From assembly GCA_937934635.1 (NCBI GenBank), contig CALGZD010000162.1, positions 1 through 14,781 on the forward strand: a DNA stretch of 14,781 bases. The letters run 5' to 3'. This document shows positions 7,956 to 14,780 of the stretch, one piece after another (the first letter of the stretch is position 1; every line of letters starts with the position of its first letter). Made by a program: the position numbers and the translations under genes. Under the pieces are notes generated by a model, which ran no database searches, was not told the DNA's origin, and worked only from the letters and a program-made list of their open reading frames with translations. The stretch is from an uncultured Deinococcales bacterium (GTDB lineage: Bacteria > Deinococcota > Deinococci > Deinococcales > Trueperaceae).

Positions 7956-7992
7956 ATATAAACTCTTTTCAGAGTTTTAAGTTATAAGTTTC

Positions 7993-9771
7993 TTAGAACT
8001 TAACTTTAACACCTGCACCAAGAGTTGGGTAGATGTTGTCATACTGGAATAAAGGAGCACTACCGTGCTTGCTAGCATTAACCTCTGTTAATGTTGGATA
8101 GTAGTCAACGCCACCTTCAAGATAAACGCTTAGAAGGTCACTAACTGGGAAGTCTATACCAGCTAGACCACCAACGAATGGACCTACACCAACACCAGCA
8201 CTAGCTGTGATGTGATTGACTGCTTGATAACCAGCACCAAGACCTAAGTATGGATTGATACCACCTAGGCCAAGAAGATCACCTAGACCATAAAGTAGAT
8301 GTCCACCAACAGCAAAGCTGTCATCTGAACCGTCTAAGCTAGTCTTAGATTGACGACCATAGTCAACAAATGCACGTGCACCTAGACCACATAGTGTGTC
8401 ACCTAAGATATTGTCAACACCGAACATTGCACGAGGACGAATGCGGTTTGAACCGTTAAGTTCAGCAAGAGCGCCTAGACCAGCGTATGTAGCCATAGCA
8501 CGACCTGCACAACCCATCATACCGCCCATCATGTCGCCGCCCATCATAGCGCCGTCATCTTTGTCATCATCCATCATTGTGTCTGCTGGCTTCATGTCAA
8601 CAACGCCACGGCAATCTAGAACGTCAACAGCACCATCGCCATTAACATCGCCAGCGCCATCAAAGCAGTTTACACCACTTGAGCCTTTAACGCCTCTTGG
8701 ACCTGGAGCACCGTCAGCACCTGCTGGACCTGTTGCGCCTGCTGGACCTGCTGGACCAGGACCACCACGAAGACCTTGAGCTCCACGTGGACCTTGAGCA
8801 CCTGCTGCACCTGCTGGACCTGCTGGACCTGCTGCGCCTCTAGCACCTGGAGGACCTGCTGGACCTGCTGCGCCTCTAGCACCGTCTTGACCGTTAGCGC
8901 CTGCTGGACCTTGTGGACCAGGGCGACCTACAGGACCTTGAGAACCTGCTGGACCTTGAGCGCCTGCTGGACCTACAGGACCAATTGGACCTCTTAGACC
9001 AGGAGCACCTTGTGGACCTGCTGGACCTGCTGCACCTTGAGCACCAGTATCACCTTTAGGACCTGCTGGACCCATAGGACCTGCTGGACCCGCTGGACCT
9101 GGAGGACCTGCTACTACAGTCGCGCCGCCACCAGAGCCTGCTGGACCTGCTGGACCCATAGGACCTGCTGGACCTTGTGGACCTGCTGGACCCATAGGAC
9201 CTGCTGGACCTGCAACGCCACCGCTCATACCAGCGATTCTGCTTTCAAGCGCAGTAACTTGTGCTTGAAGTGAAGCTAGCTGTGAAGCTAGTGCTGCTGT
9301 GTTACCGCCACCACCAGAGCCTGCTGGACCTGCTGGACCCATAGGACCTGCTGGACCTTGTGGACCTGTAGCGCCCGCTGGACCTTGTGGACCTGTAGCG
9401 CCTGCTGGACCTTGTGGACCTGTGGCACCACTACCGCTGCCCATGCCTAGTTGACCGATATAGCAATCAACAAGACGTTGGAGCATGAGTGACGCTTGAT
9501 AACGGTTGATGAAGTCTTCACCATGATATAAGCCGTCAGGATACCCAACGATTACACCTAGTTGTGACATACGTGAGACCGAGCCATTTGCCCAGTGGTT
9601 TGTTGCCACGTCAGGATAGAACGAAGGACCTGCTTGACATAGTGACACTTGCGCTGGCTGAGCACTTGGATCAGGCACACAACCGAAAGGACAGTCTTGT
9701 GACTGAGCGAATGCTGCACTTGCTGCATAAATTAAAGCTGCAACTACTACTACAAAACTTAGTTTTTTCAT
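7993..9771 (-). CDS. Outer-membrane protein with SLH domain, collagen-like repeats, EF-hand/dockerin-like loop and C-terminal beta-barrel
   Basis: 592 residues from the ATG at 9771, which has GGAGAGAGG just upstream and opens a signal peptide ([22 protein letters not shown], residues 1-22); an ATG nine codons earlier is less likely. In order: a single SLH-like domain at about 51-102 (FYPDV, HWA, GYPDG, NRY); 12 Gly-X-Y triplets (115-150); an Ala/Leu/Gln heptad-like segment (157-181); eight triplets (188-211); 48 uninterrupted triplets (222-365); a Ca-loop [12 protein letters not shown] (375-386) between Cys369 and Cys387; a Met/Asp/Gly-rich linker (398-420); and about 165 residues of alternating strands ending in Phe, as in outer-membrane barrels. 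By analogy to SlpA and Omp-alpha, the SLH part would bind the cell wall and the barrel sit in the outer membrane. The collagen part implies a homotrimer. It is monocistronic, with its own terminator. Confidence 0.88.
   Translation of the reverse strand: MKKLSFVVVVAALIYAASAAFAQSQDCPFGCVPDPSAQPAQVSLCQAGPSFYPDVATNHWANGSVSRMSQLGVIVGYPDGLYHGEDFINRYQASLMLQRLVDCYIGQLGMGSGSGATGPQGPAGATGPQGPAGATGPQGPAGPMGPAGPAGSGGGGNTAALASQLASLQAQVTALESRIAGMSGGVAGPAGPMGPAGPQGPAGPMGPAGPAGSGGGATVVAGPPGPAGPAGPMGPAGPKGDTGAQGAAGPAGPQGAPGLRGPIGPVGPAGAQGPAGSQGPVGRPGPQGPAGANGQDGARGAAGPAGPPGARGAAGPAGPAGAAGAQGPRGAQGLRGGPGPAGPAGATGPAGADGAPGPRGVKGSSGVNCFDGAGDVNGDGAVDVLDCRGVVDMKPADTMMDDDKDDGAMMGGDMMGGMMGCAGRAMATYAGLGALAELNGSNRIRPRAMFGVDNILGDTLCGLGARAFVDYGRQSKTSLDGSDDSFAVGGHLLYGLGDLLGLGGINPYLGLGAGYQAVNHITASAGVGVGPFVGGLAGIDFPVSDLLSVYLEGGVDYYPTLTEVNASKHGSAPLFQYDNIYPTLGAGVKVKF
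8677..9429 (-). repeat. Gly-X-Y coding repeats, including a 58-bp exact direct repeat
   Basis: The DNA is built from 9-base units (plus strand CCTGCTGGA and variants) encoding GPA, GPQ, GPM and GAT. A 27-bp unit (GPQGPAGAT) is tandem at 9354-9380 and 9381-9407 and partly from 9408. A 58-base stretch is identical at 9128-9185 and 9311-9368, including the Gly/Ser linker codons, marking a segmental duplication with a 183-base offset. Such repeats can expand or contract in frame. Confidence 0.85.
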
Positions 9772-10901
9772 AAACCTCTCTCCACTATATATCTTCATAT
9801 TCTTCCACTCTTAAAGATATATACGAAAAATATGGTGTTTCTCAGCTTGTGCTTATGAAACCTCATCATAGTAACACACTATTCAGATGTGAATTCTAAA
9901 CGCAAACTTTGAAACGTTGAAATTGGCGATGAGCTACGTCATTGCTATATTATCTTACAATATTCAAGAAAATTTTTGCAGACGAAGCTACCTCCTTTAT
10001 TTCCAAATGATTAAGACATTAAACAGTATCTACCAAAATCTCAAAGATGGTTGTACAGTAAGTTTCAACTAATTAGGTAAGGTAATTAGGTAAGGTAATA
10101 GGTAAGGGGGCATTCTAATTAGTTGGTGGGTTGTAGCTACATAGAAGGCAAAATTAACAGTGGAAAAGTAACAGAAGAGTAGTATCTCTAATATGTGCAG
10201 AATATAGCAAATATTTCAGTACACCAACTGGTTAAGAAACTTTCTTTATAAAAACCTGACCCTCTTTATAACAAATTAAACCTTTAAATTTGTACTTACA
10301 CTTCTATGATAGAAACTTACTGAAGTTACATTGGGCATACTTTCAATTCTCTGAACATAACTAGTAGATGACTAATGTAATTAGAGTATTATACAGTAAA
10401 TCTATTGCGAATAAAGCTATATATAAACATTTCGCATTTCGTACAGATATGGCTGATGTGGAATACAAATTGCAAGAAGTTGCAAATATAGCCTTTGACG
10501 CCGTCACAGACAGAAAATTTGAGTTTTAGTGATTGCCACACTGTCTTCTTGATATCCAAAAACACATCACTTTTCATACGTCAAAGACGCTAAAACTCTA
10601 TCTCACATCAGCCGTAGATTATAGTATTGGCAGTAATAATATCCATAGCTATTGATAAACGTCTAAACTTAAATTGGTGCTGCTATGCGTTTAGTCATTG
10701 GTATATTGATGGTATATTGACAACTTTTCTAGCTGTTAGACTATTGTTATTGTTTGCAACTGCTATATGATTGTGTTTGGTAGTTAACTGCTGAGTTTTT
10801 TGCGCTTCGCTTAAAAATATGCTATTTCGTCGTTCGTCGAAAATGACTTTCAATCTCATGTTCAAAATAGTTAGTAGTTATCAAAGTATGAATATGATTT
10901 T
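9772..10901. other. Gene-free region between the collagen-like gene and the hydrolase
   Basis: About 1.1 kb without a convincing gene. It must hold the promoter of the minus-strand collagen-like gene (near 9780-9900) and possibly that of the hydrolase, for which TTGACA at 10717-10722 with a poor -10 near 10740 is a weak candidate. One tandem array (10070-10107) is present. A 62-codon minus-strand ORF at 10389-10577 has no ribosome-binding site or recognisable family, so I do not call it. Confidence 0.6.
10070..10107. repeat. Tandem array of 13 bp, three copies
   Basis: TAATTAGGTAAGG at 10070-10082 and 10083-10095, then a 12-base version lacking one T at 10096-10107. Intergenic. Confidence 0.8.
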
Positions 10902-11597
10902 ATGACAGAAACCTTTAAATTTAAACAGGCTATTTCTTATCATTATGATGTATACAAGCCAGATAATTTGGCAGATGATTTGGCAAAGGCTGATGCTTTT
11001 TCAACACTTATTATTTGTCAGCATGGCTATGGTCAGAATAAAGCAATGGCAATGCGATTCGGGAAAAACATTCGTACTGATTGGCCACTCATAGCTCAAC
11101 AAGGACCACACAAACACCACAAGTTTAAAGATGGAAAGTTTGATACGGGTTTTAGTTGGGTTAGTAGTTTTGATTCACAAGAAGATATTGAGAATCATCA
11201 CAGTTTTATTATTCATTGTGTGGATGAAGCTTTGGAAAAAGCTTTGGTGAAAGAGAAAAAGGTTTACCTATTTGGGTTTTCGCAATCGGTAAGTTTATTG
11301 TTCCGTTTTGCAGCTAAACACCCAAGTTATGTTGCGGGTGTTATTGCTGTAGCGGGAGCTGCACCAACAGACTGGACTGAAGATGAAGACTCTAGATTGG
11401 CAACAATACCTGTTTTATATGTTTGCCCAATTGAAGATCAGAGTTATAGTTATGAACGGATGGTACACTTTAAAAGTGTTCTGAACCACCACACAGATAA
11501 ATTAGAATGGCTCGAGCTCCCTGGTGGACACCGTGTACCAAGTAAATCTTACCCCTTCATCAAAGAATGGCTTGATAAGCAAGCATCAAAAAGCTGA
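10902..11597 (+). CDS. Alpha/beta-hydrolase, phospholipase/carboxylesterase-like
   Basis: 231 residues with the serine-hydrolase layout. The oxyanion-hole text QHGYGQN is at 40-46, the nucleophile elbow GFSQS has Ser127, an acidic residue is available at Asp179 (PIEDQSYSYE), and the catalytic His is His210 (LPGGHRVP). Order and spacing fit the small cytosolic esterase/lysophospholipase (YpfH/EstB-like) group. There is no signal peptide or transmembrane segment. Substrate cannot be told. A His/Lys-rich loop (GPHKHHKFKDGK, 68-79) lies where the lid would be. No clear Shine-Dalgarno precedes the ATG. The ABC permease gene starts 74 nt downstream in the same direction, so cotranscription is plausible but unproven. 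Leu-Glu at 11510-11517 uses a GCTCGAGC octamer. Confidence 0.8.
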   Translation: MTETFKFKQAISYHYDVYKPDNLADDLAKADAFSTLIICQHGYGQNKAMAMRFGKNIRTDWPLIAQQGPHKHHKFKDGKFDTGFSWVSSFDSQEDIENHHSFIIHCVDEALEKALVKEKKVYLFGFSQSVSLLFRFAAKHPSYVAGVIAVAGAAPTDWTEDEDSRLATIPVLYVCPIEDQSYSYERMVHFKSVLNHHTDKLEWLELPGGHRVPSKSYPFIKEWLDKQASKS

Positions 11598-11671
11598 TAG
11601 AGGTTATAGAGGTTGTTCATTGTAGCTAACCCTACTGGTAGTCTGATAGCTTCTGGCGTAGAGTACATGCA

Positions 11672-12826
11672 ATGTTATGGACCTTAGCACTGAATTCTTT
11701 GTGGCATCGCTCTCTTAGAAGCCTTCTAACAAGTCTAGGTATTGCCGTTGCGGTAGGATCAACTATTATTTTTTTATCCTTGGGTGAAGGTCTGCGAGAT
11801 GTTTTTAGTGAGCATATTGCTGGTGTAGGTCCTGATATTCAGGTGAGTTATGGTCCATTTGATATGAACTCGGCAACAAGTGTTCCACAATTGCCGCTTA
11901 GCTATGGTCCTGAGCTTGAAGCAATTGCTGACGAATACGGTATTCAGAAAATCACACCTTTAAGTTTGTTTGTGCGCTCAGGGCTAACACCTGGTAGCGC
12001 CTTTTTATTTATGGGTTTACCGCCTGATGTTGATGTTTCAGAGATTTACACAGGTTTTGAACTTTTGGAAGGTCGTAAGTTAAAGAGTGATGAAGGTCAG
12101 GCATTTGTGGGCATGATTGGGCAAAGCATTGCGGAGCGAAACAACATCGAAATTGGTAAAGTTTTGAGGCTAAATCCGCGCTCGAGCTTCGAGATTGTAG
12201 GCATTGTGCGCTCTGAAGATGGTTTTGTCGACAACGCAGTTATTGTGCCTATTGAGAGTTTGACCGAAGCAATTGGCGTAGAGGAACGAACTAGCTTTTT
12301 TGTATTAGAGCTTGAAGAAGCTGCCAAAGCAGCAGAAATTTCAGATCAGCTTTCTGAGTTATTTCCAGAATTAGGCTTTCAAACCCGTTCAGATGTTTTG
12401 AGCGTGATTGAACGAGGTATTCGCATCACTGACGTTGTACGTTTAGGCATAAGCATCATTGCTCTGATTGTTGGGGCTATTGCGATTGCAAATACTATGC
12501 TCATGAGTGTTTTTGAGCGGACGAGAGAATTTGGTGTGATTCGTGCTGTTGGGGCAAAGGCAAAGTTTTTATTTGGTCTGGTTTTAAGTGAGTCAATCTT
12601 GCTTAGTCTTTTCGGTGCGCTTTTTGGCATCATAGTAGGCTATTTGGGAATTCTTGTTGTGAACTACTTTGCTGTTAAGTTGATTGCCCTTAAGGTTGCT
12701 GTACTAACACCTCGTCTCATTCTCTTTAGTGTGCTTATCGCATTTATTATGGGTTTATTTTCTGGTTTACTCCCTGCTGCTAGAGCTGCCCGAATTCCAA
12801 TTGCTGTGGCAATGTCCAGAGAATAA
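11672..12826 (+). CDS. ABC transporter permease, MacB/LolC-E (FtsX-like) family
   Basis: 384 residues with the type VII ABC layout: TM1 at about 15-38, a large extracytoplasmic MacB-core-like domain (about 40-240), then TM2 (255-280), TM3 (303-333) and TM4 (346-370). Conserved family text is NSLWHRSLRSLLTSLGIAVA at the start, SVFERTREFGVIRAVGA (279-295, the coupling helix region) and LLPAARAARIPIAVA near the end. Such permeases do mechanotransmission (lipoprotein release, or efflux with a periplasmic adaptor) rather than classical channel transport. The ATPase follows 91 nt downstream, so the pair forms a minimal exporter; no adaptor (MacA-like) or second permease is adjacent. The last codons and the stop are part of the first unit of a 16-bp tandem repeat. 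Ser-Ser at 12180-12187 uses a GCTCGAGC octamer. Confidence 0.9.
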   Translation: MLWTLALNSLWHRSLRSLLTSLGIAVAVGSTIIFLSLGEGLRDVFSEHIAGVGPDIQVSYGPFDMNSATSVPQLPLSYGPELEAIADEYGIQKITPLSLFVRSGLTPGSAFLFMGLPPDVDVSEIYTGFELLEGRKLKSDEGQAFVGMIGQSIAERNNIEIGKVLRLNPRSSFEIVGIVRSEDGFVDNAVIVPIESLTEAIGVEERTSFFVLELEEAAKAAEISDQLSELFPELGFQTRSDVLSVIERGIRITDVVRLGISIIALIVGAIAIANTMLMSVFERTREFGVIRAVGAKAKFLFGLVLSESILLSLFGALFGIIVGYLGILVVNYFAVKLIALKVAVLTPRLILFSVLIAFIMGLFSGLLPAARAARIPIAVAMSRE

Positions 12827-12889
12827 ACAGGCTAGAGAATGAATAGGCTAGAGAATAAACAGGCTAGAGAATAAACAGGCTAGAGAATA
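12818..12889 (+). repeat. 16-bp tandem repeat starting in the permease gene end (4.5 copies)
   Basis: AGAGAATAAACAGGCT at 12818-12833, a variant at 12834-12849, then exact copies at 12850-12865 and 12866-12881 and a partial at 12882-12889. The first copy supplies the final Arg-Glu-stop of the permease. The array fills most of the gap before the ATPase gene. Confidence 0.9.
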
Positions 12890-12917
12890 GTTAAGAGATT
12901 AGTCGAAAGAATAAATT

Positions 12918-13586
12918 ATGTTGAGCATTCACTCTCTTTCAAAAACATATGATTCACCTTCAGGACAAGTCGAAGCCTTGAAAGATGCCACCTTTGATTT
13001 TCCAGAAGGAAAAATAACAGCTATCGTCGGTCCAAGTGGTTCGGGTAAGTCCACTTTACTAAATTTGATGGCTGGATTTGATACACCAAGCACAGGGCAG
13101 GTCTTGCTAGATGGTAAAGATTTGGGGGCTTTGACAGATGCACAACGAGCAGAGATGCGCTTACATGCTTTTGGTTTTGTCTTTCAGTCTTTTAATTTGA
13201 TACAAGTGCTTAGCGCATGGCAGAATATTGCTTTTCCGATGGCTTTGGCAAAACTTAGTAAGTCAGAACGTAAAGAGAGGGCATTAAGACTCTTAGAGCG
13301 CTTTGATTTAGCTGACAGACCGCACCATTTACCCTTTAGGCTCTCAGGGGGAGAGCGTCAACGGGTTAGTTTGGCGAGGGCACTTGCCAATAATCCAGAG
13401 GTGGTTTTTGCCGATGAACCAACAGGCAATCTAGATACAAAAAGTGGCAAGCTTGTGCTTGCCAGCTTAAAAGATGTGTCTAGAGAAGGTCGAACTGTGA
13501 TTGTGGTTACGCATGACCACCGTTTGGTGGATGAAGTGGATGTTGTCGTTGAGATGCTCGATGGTGTTTTAACCGTTAAGCAATAA
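12918..13586 (+). CDS. ABC transporter ATP-binding protein, LolD/MacB type
   Basis: 222 residues, one complete NBD of normal LolD length: Walker A GPSGSGKST (38-46), Q-loop Gln90 (FVFQSFNL), signature LSGGERQR (142-149), Walker B VVFADEPTG (162-170), D-loop NLDT and switch His199 (THDH). FGFVFQSFNLI and ADEPTGNLDT are typical of the LolD/MacB/FtsE clade. It should drive the FtsX-like permease encoded just upstream, from the cytoplasmic face. The Shine-Dalgarno is weak (a GAAAG 8 nt upstream). Whether the pair works on lipoproteins, peptides or antibiotics cannot be told from sequence. Confidence 0.92.
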   Translation: MLSIHSLSKTYDSPSGQVEALKDATFDFPEGKITAIVGPSGSGKSTLLNLMAGFDTPSTGQVLLDGKDLGALTDAQRAEMRLHAFGFVFQSFNLIQVLSAWQNIAFPMALAKLSKSERKERALRLLERFDLADRPHHLPFRLSGGERQRVSLARALANNPEVVFADEPTGNLDTKSGKLVLASLKDVSREGRTVIVVTHDHRLVDEVDVVVEMLDGVLTVKQ

Positions 13587-13621
13587 GAAGCTTAAGCAGT
13601 AAGAAGTTACTTTGAAGCTTC
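13587..13621. terminator. Hairpin shared by the convergent ATPase and secreted-protein genes
   Basis: GAAGCTT (13587-13593) pairs with AAGCTTC (13615-13621), and inside it AGTAA (13598-13602) pairs with TTACT (13607-13611). It starts immediately after the ATPase stop and overlaps the minus-strand stop codon. There is no good T-run on either side, so termination is only a possibility. Confidence 0.4.
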
Positions 13622-14368
13622 GCTATCATTACATTTGAAGAGCGCAACATCAAAACGCCATTCTGAGCTTTGTCTACCTGTTATGTCTGAGCTTTGTGAT
13701 TCGTTGAGTGCCATGAGGTAAACGCAGTGGTTGTCTGGTAGTTGAGTGATTTGATTAGGTGTAATGAGATGGCTAGCATCAGCCCTAGTGTCATTTCTAG
13801 TGTCGTTTCTAGTGTCGTTTTTAGTGTCGTTTCCAGTAGTAGTCCAAGTGAGCTCGAGCCCACCCTCTACCACGCCACTAGTTTTAATCTTCGCCTCGTA
13901 CTCCGCCAACCAAGTCATTTTTAAGGGCAAATCATTACCAATAAATAGAAGCAAATCAGCGTCCTGATTATAAAATTCGAGTGTTTCAAAAGGTCCGCTC
14001 ATTCTAAAATGTTGCTGAGCGTTTATCGTTGTATTTTCTGCAAGGTCAATATGTAAGCTTTGTGCTTCTTCAAATGTTTCTAGTGCTTCTGATGGTAAAA
14101 GACTTGAGAGCGCAACAAGCCATTCTGTTGACCAATTGTCTAATTGAATGTTTAGTGTTTCTGAAATAAAGCTAAGTTCTTTCGTTTCACTGTCATAAGT
14201 CAGCGTATTTACAGTATTTATAGGGTCTTCAACCATCATGATGTCTAAGCCTGAAACGGTTGATAGACCAGTGGGTGTGTTATTTTGTGCTTCATTTTGT
14301 GTAAAGCCTAAAAAGAGTAGTTGGAATGTCAAAAGTACGATGCCTATGGCATGTAGTGCAAGTTTCAT
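13607..14368 (-). CDS. Secreted protein of unknown function with an NDTR tetrapeptide repeat
   Basis: 253 residues from the ATG at 14368, chosen because it opens a plausible signal sequence (MKLALHAIGIVLLTFQLLFLGFTQ). An upstream TTG at 14458 would bury this behind 30 polar residues. No lipobox Cys. The mature part is acidic and mixed alpha/beta, with Cys215 and Cys246 late in the chain, which could form a disulfide if exported. Residues 180-195 are four tandem copies of NDT(K/R), encoded by a 12-bp DNA repeat. I recognise no family or catalytic motif. The Shine-Dalgarno is poor (AAGGA 13 nt upstream). It is convergent with the ABC exporter, so shared function is not implied. Leu-Glu at 13852-13859 uses a GCTCGAGC octamer. 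Confidence 0.65.
   Translation of the reverse strand: MKLALHAIGIVLLTFQLLFLGFTQNEAQNNTPTGLSTVSGLDIMMVEDPINTVNTLTYDSETKELSFISETLNIQLDNWSTEWLVALSSLLPSEALETFEEAQSLHIDLAENTTINAQQHFRMSGPFETLEFYNQDADLLLFIGNDLPLKMTWLAEYEAKIKTSGVVEGGLELTWTTTGNDTKNDTRNDTRNDTRADASHLITPNQITQLPDNHCVYLMALNESQSSDITGRQSSEWRFDVALFKCNDSEASK
13785..13832 (-). repeat. 12-bp in-frame tandem repeat, four copies
   Basis: Plus-strand units CTAGTGTCATTT, CTAGTGTCGTTT (twice) and TTAGTGTCGTTT, encoding NDT(K/R) repeats in the secreted protein. The length, a multiple of three, preserves the frame. Confidence 0.9.
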
Positions 14369-14410
14369 AAGTTGAGAATAGTCCTTTTCTACTTGAGCAT
14401 TGTGTGAGTT

Positions 14411-14485
14411 GGTGTATCCGCATGTTGAAAGATTAGGAAAATTGAGTTTAGGGGGCAAATATTTATAGTTCGATGCGGATACACC
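14411..14485. promoter_or_regulatory. 13-bp perfect inverted repeat in the leader of the secreted-protein gene
   Basis: GGTGTATCCGCAT (14411-14423) and ATGCGGATACACC (14473-14485) are exact complements, 49 bases apart and 43 bases or more upstream of the ATG at 14368. They could be paired operator half-sites, a long stem-loop in the 5' leader, or the ends of a tiny (75-bp) inserted element. No target duplication was seen. Confidence 0.5.
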
Positions 14486-14529
14486 TTGTAGTTTTCTCTG
14501 CGTAGTTTTCTCCGCTTTGCTCCGAAAAC

Positions 14530-14607
14530 GTACTAAAACAATGTACTAAAACAATGTACTAAAACAATGTACTAAAACAATGTACTAAAACAACGTACTA
14601 AAACAAC
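14530..14607. repeat. 13-bp tandem array, six copies
   Basis: GTACTAAAACAAT at 14530, 14543, 14556 and 14569, then GTACTAAAACAAC at 14582 and 14595, head to tail without spacers. Confidence 0.95.
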
Positions 14608-14624
14608 GGTGTAAAATTGTGCCC

Positions 14625-14688
14625 CAAAAACATGCAGCTCCAAAAACATGCGGCTTCAAAAACATGCGGCTTCAAAAACGTGCAATAT
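14625..14688. repeat. 16-bp tandem array, about 3.7 copies
   Basis: CAAAAACATGCAGCTC (14625-14640), CAAAAACATGCGGCTT (14641-14656 and 14657-14672) and a degenerate fourth unit (14673-14688). Confidence 0.9.
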
Positions 14689-14730
14689 TTCGAAATACGC
14701 CATTACGATATTCGCAAGATTTTATGGGGT

Positions 14731-14780
14731 AAAAAATAGGCGATGTTCTAAGGTGGTTTTACCTTAAATACATCGCCTAT
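14731..14780 (-). terminator. Large terminator-like hairpin for a minus-strand gene beyond the window
   Basis: ATAGGCGATGT (14736-14746) pairs with ACATCGCCTAT (14770-14780), and TAAGGT (14749-14754) pairs with ACCTTA (14761-14766) inside. On the minus strand the stem is followed by a six-T run (14731-14736 complement), so it should terminate transcription entering from the right. Confidence 0.75.

Larger units (their letters stand above)
7182..7992. other. Gene-free region between the membrane protein and the collagen-like gene
   Basis: About 800 bases without a credible ORF. It contains a 9-bp inverted repeat (GTCATAATC at 7374-7382, GATTATGAC at 7449-7457), two loosely similar TTATACC tracts near 7351 and 7482, a short tandem array (7755-7791), and the terminator of the downstream minus-strand gene (7922-7955). 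No RNA gene was recognised. Confidence 0.6.

Noticed and set aside
8396..9273. Plus-strand ORFs opposite the collagen repeats
   Set aside because: They are low-complexity mirror translations (Trp/Thr/Cys or Pro/Ala runs) forced by the repeat on the other strand.
9772..9798. ATG nine codons upstream in the collagen-like gene
   Set aside because: It would put polar residues before the signal peptide, and the extension itself contains the ribosome-binding sequence for the ATG at 9771.
10389..10577. 62-codon minus-strand ORF
   Set aside because: No ribosome-binding site, no recognisable family, in a region of otherwise random short ORFs.
14369..14458. TTG start giving a 283-residue secreted protein
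   Set aside because: It buries the signal sequence after 30 polar residues and runs through half of the 13-bp inverted repeat, which looks non-coding.
14530..14688. Possible CRISPR array
   Set aside because: Units are head-to-tail without unique spacers, too short, and no cas gene is near.
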